Part shown: piece after piece, positions 61,886 through 64,000 of the stretch
How the letters are laid out: the number at the start of each line of letters is the position of its first letter
How positions within the stretch are numbered: the stretch's first letter is position 1
Assembly (NCBI GenBank): GCA_963747255.1
Contig: CAVVEG010000001.1
Span: 1 to 64,000 of the forward strand
Length of the DNA: 64,000 nucleotides
Origin: CAIYRG01 sp963747255
GTDB taxonomy: Bacteria; Pseudomonadota; Alphaproteobacteria; Micropepsales; Micropepsaceae
Reading direction: 5' to 3'
Made by a program: the position numbers and the translations under genes
The notes under the pieces: model-generated
The model's input: only the letters and a program-made list of their open reading frames with translations
Database searches by the model: none
What the model was told of the DNA's origin: nothing

Positions 61886-63250
61886 TCAGTTCGCGCTTAC
61901 AAGCCAGCGCACCACCGCAAACTCCGCGGCCGCCAACTCGCGCGGCAACTCCAGATGCCCGTAATGAGTCAGCGGCAGGTCCCAGTTGATCAGCCTGATT
62001 TCCGCGTCCGGATTTTTTGACCGAAATTCGTTTGCGATGAATACCTCGACGCTTCGCATCGGTTCTTCGGGATTCCAGTGATTGCGATCGAAATGCGCAG
62101 TGGTCCACACCATGCGCTTGAATCCGTCCATTCTGGTGTAATGCGTTGCAAACAGATCCCCGGCGACATCCTCCAATGGAACCCGCCATGGATTGCCGCT
62201 CTTTTTCAGCAGAGCCTCAATCTGATCCTCGACCCAGCCCTTCTGCCCGAGATCGGGGCCGTGCTCGAGATTCTGCAGCTGCTGCTTGAAATTTGGACGC
62301 CGGCGTGCTTCCGCCGACAGCCATTTTCCGGCGATCTCCAGATGGGACATTCCCGGCTCGTAGAGCGGATTGAGAAACCCACTGTAGCCGCGTGCATAGC
62401 TCGCCGGGTCTCGGCGTTCGAGTTCTGCGATCGCCGCCCTTCCGCCCGGCGGCGAAGCGCCCGCACGCGCCGCAACCTGTTTGCCTCGCACGCTGCGCAG
62501 CAGATCAACGCGCGCCGGTCCGCCGCTCCCCCAACCGAGAAATCGGCCTTTCAGGCGCGGCGAGAGGTCAGGATCTTCATACGCCATCATGGCGAGTTCA
62601 CCGGAGGTGGAATGGCCGATGAAAAGGATCTCGCCATTTGTGTGCTTCGTCACAAGGACTTTCAGCCCCTGCAGGATCAACGCGTTGGTGAAGATCGCAT
62701 TCCGGACGTCGTATTCATCGGACGAAAGCTCCCGATCCAGAATATAGGCGGGTTGCCGCCGGGGATCGGATATGGCTTCGCGCCATCCGCCGTAGCGGAA
62801 ATTGCCCGGGATGGTGACGATCATCACATTGAGCTTTTGCGCGAGATACTGCGCCCAACCCGGACGATTCTTCAGATCGACGAAGAACTCATAGAAATTC
62901 GCCGCGCCGCCGTTGATGATGATGAACCAGGGATAATGCTCCGCCTGGGAATCGAGGCTCGTCAACCGCAAGCCGGTGATGTCCCAATCGAGATTGTAAC
63001 GGCTGAACCGCTCAACCACCCAATCGGCCTTGTAGCCGAGTTCCCGCGGCGAAATTCCGGCCACCTCGCGCGGATCGAAAGCTCCACCCGGCGCCGATGC
63101 CGCCAACCCCGAGACCGATCTCCCACCGTCCGGCAGGTCAATCGCCGCACCTCCCGCGCGAAACTCGGCCTCGGCCAATGCAACGTAAACCGCATTGGAA
63201 TCGTCGAGCAGCTTGCGGATTATGTCATCGGTCGTTTGCAATCGTGTCAC
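61886..63250 (-). CDS. Alpha/beta hydrolase-fold protein of unknown function
   Basis: 454 residues. The centre has an esterase-like nucleophile elbow EILFIGHSTSGELAMMAYED (GHSTSG) and a possible oxyanion region (HYPWFIIINGGAANFYEFFV). The final His may be LTHYGHLELP. No signal peptide. The N-terminal 100 residues (TTDDIIRKLLDDSNAVYVAL, FDPREVAGISPRELGYKADW) are not recognised. Five bases from the neighbouring hydrolase gene on the same strand, so likely co-transcribed. Convergent with the RND operon. Confidence 0.7.
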   Translation of the reverse strand: MTRLQTTDDIIRKLLDDSNAVYVALAEAEFRAGGAAIDLPDGGRSVSGLAASAPGGAFDPREVAGISPRELGYKADWVVERFSRYNLDWDITGLRLTSLDSQAEHYPWFIIINGGAANFYEFFVDLKNRPGWAQYLAQKLNVMIVTIPGNFRYGGWREAISDPRRQPAYILDRELSSDEYDVRNAIFTNALILQGLKVLVTKHTNGEILFIGHSTSGELAMMAYEDPDLSPRLKGRFLGWGSGGPARVDLLRSVRGKQVAARAGASPPGGRAAIAELERRDPASYARGYSGFLNPLYEPGMSHLEIAGKWLSAEARRRPNFKQQLQNLEHGPDLGQKGWVEDQIEALLKKSGNPWRVPLEDVAGDLFATHYTRMDGFKRMVWTTAHFDRNHWNPEEPMRSVEVFIANEFRSKNPDAEIRLINWDLPLTHYGHLELPRELAAAEFAVVRWLVSAN

Positions 63251-63254
63251 GAAG

Positions 63255-64000
63255 CTATTTGATCGCCGAAAGAAATTTCAACACGGGCCCGGAAACCGAC
63301 ATATCCGGCGTACCGATGGAGTACATCTGCGACACGTGGCTGTGATCCTTGTACACGGCGTAAGTCGGGCAATGGCCCACGGCGCAAAGTGCCTTATTCG
63401 CGTTCTCCGCCTGCACGATTGCATCGGGCAGATCGACTTCCGTATGGGAGATCATCAGTGGAATATTCAGCTTTTTCATCCCATCCAACGCCGAACGCGC
63501 TTTCAACTCATTTGCATCATCCCCGAAATAGGCAGAACTCCTGTTCTCGTAAAATCCGGAGTGCATGACCGCGGCTTTCACGCCCGGCCCACCAGGGCCG
63601 TAGAATTCCGGATGCGAGAGATAGGTCGCGATCAGACTCGCCCCGGCCGATACGCCCCACAGCGCGACGCGATTGGGATCGCCATCATACTGACCGATAT
63701 TCGCCTTCACCCAGCGGATCACGGAGGCAAGGTCCTGCTGCGCATCGGGCCAGTGATTTTTCGGCGCCAGCCGATAATTGATATCGACGCCCACCATGCC
63801 GTGTGCGGTCAGGAACAACATCAGGTTGTCGTTAAACGGCGATCCGGGCTGGTGTTTATCGCCGCGTTCGAAAGCCCCGCCATGGGCAAAAATAACGACC
63901 ATCCGACCACCGGCTTGCGCCGTTTGCGGTGTGAACACGTCCAGCCGGTTTTTGGGGTCCGAACCGTAGGAAATGTCCCGCGCCACTTTTACGTCCGGAT
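63255..64000 (-). CDS. Alpha/beta hydrolase (HSL-like), N-terminus outside the window
   Basis: At least 248 residues visible; the frame is open to the window edge (PDVKVARDISYG), so the start lies beyond. Oxyanion motif VVIFAHGGAFERGDKHQ, GVDINYRLAPKNHWPDAQQD, nucleophile GVSAGASLIATYL (GVSAG) and His in KDHSHVSQMYS. It is similar in plan to the hydrolase at 44636-45535. Substrate unknown. Confidence 0.85.
   Translation of the reverse strand, partial: PDVKVARDISYGSDPKNRLDVFTPQTAQAGGRMVVIFAHGGAFERGDKHQPGSPFNDNLMLFLTAHGMVGVDINYRLAPKNHWPDAQQDLASVIRWVKANIGQYDGDPNRVALWGVSAGASLIATYLSHPEFYGPGGPGVKAAVMHSGFYENRSSAYFGDDANELKARSALDGMKKLNIPLMISHTEVDLPDAIVQAENANKALCAVGHCPTYAVYKDHSHVSQMYSIGTPDMSVSGPVLKFLSAIK

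Overview
The window is bacterial chromosome from an alphaproteobacterium. The best evidence is a sciP gene (small inhibitor of the cell-cycle regulator CtrA), the petABC cytochrome bc1 operon divergent from trmL-hemF, and a MoxR/DUF58/DUF4159 cluster next to a Nudix-DUF6111-cca-PP2C operon. The initiator tRNA has an A-U pair at 29-41 and there are REP-like intergenic palindromes; both recall Hyphomicrobiales (Rhizobiales) or a neighbouring order such as Micropepsales, but I cannot fix the order. No phage, transposase, integrase or CRISPR array is visible.

Layout. 1-9.7 kb: three head-to-tail TolB-like/TPR membrane proteins (two frameshifted), three head-to-tail MFS anion:cation-symporter-type permeases, and a frameshifted secreted protein. 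9.7-11 kb: initiator tRNA with promoter and terminator, a cupin protein and glyoxalase I. 11-14 kb: four tandem secreted GlcG/HbpS (DUF336) proteins. 14-22 kb: palindromic repeats, a PPOX-fold protein, DUF488, methylthioadenosine phosphorylase, petABC, trmL, hemF, a frameshifted TerC-family gene and a frameshifted dienelactone hydrolase. 22-33 kb: a Tat-exported amidohydrolase, the PP2C/cca/DUF6111/Nudix operon and the divergent MoxR cluster. 33-42 kb: sciP, four tandem DUF6152 secreted proteins, GNAT, threonine ammonia-lyase, a TolA-annotated-type protein, cysNC with a badly deleted cysD, and a YfcG-like glutathione transferase. 42-44 kb: EF-hand lipoprotein and SurA-like chaperone. 44-50 kb: a compact apparent catabolic operon (4,5-dihydroxyphthalate decarboxylase-like, lone molybdenum hydroxylase large subunit, alpha/beta hydrolase, cupin), with a second decarboxylase-like paralogue transcribed divergently. 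50-52 kb: an ArsR/SRPBCC pair with a clear operator palindrome, and a MIP channel. 52-62 kb: an MdtABC-type RND efflux operon with a NodT-type outer-membrane factor (frameshifted). 62-64 kb: two alpha/beta hydrolases, the last cut by the window end.

Two themes stand out. First, local tandem amplification of secreted or membrane families: TolB-TPR x3, MFS x3, GlcG x4, DUF6152 x4, and the divergent decarboxylase-like pair. Second, at least ten single-base frame breaks plus two internal deletions, confined to a few genes (TolB-TPR copies 2 and 3, the secreted protein at 8.7 kb, terC, dienelactone hydrolase, cysD and the RND outer-membrane factor), while long genes between them are perfectly open. 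Two of the breaks sit in homopolymers, so sequencing or assembly error is a serious alternative to real decay. I found no single convincing new defence or mobile system. The best leads are the tandem secreted arrays, the RND pump whose periplasmic and outer-membrane parts carry low-complexity insertions, the lone-subunit catabolic operon and the cysD lesion.
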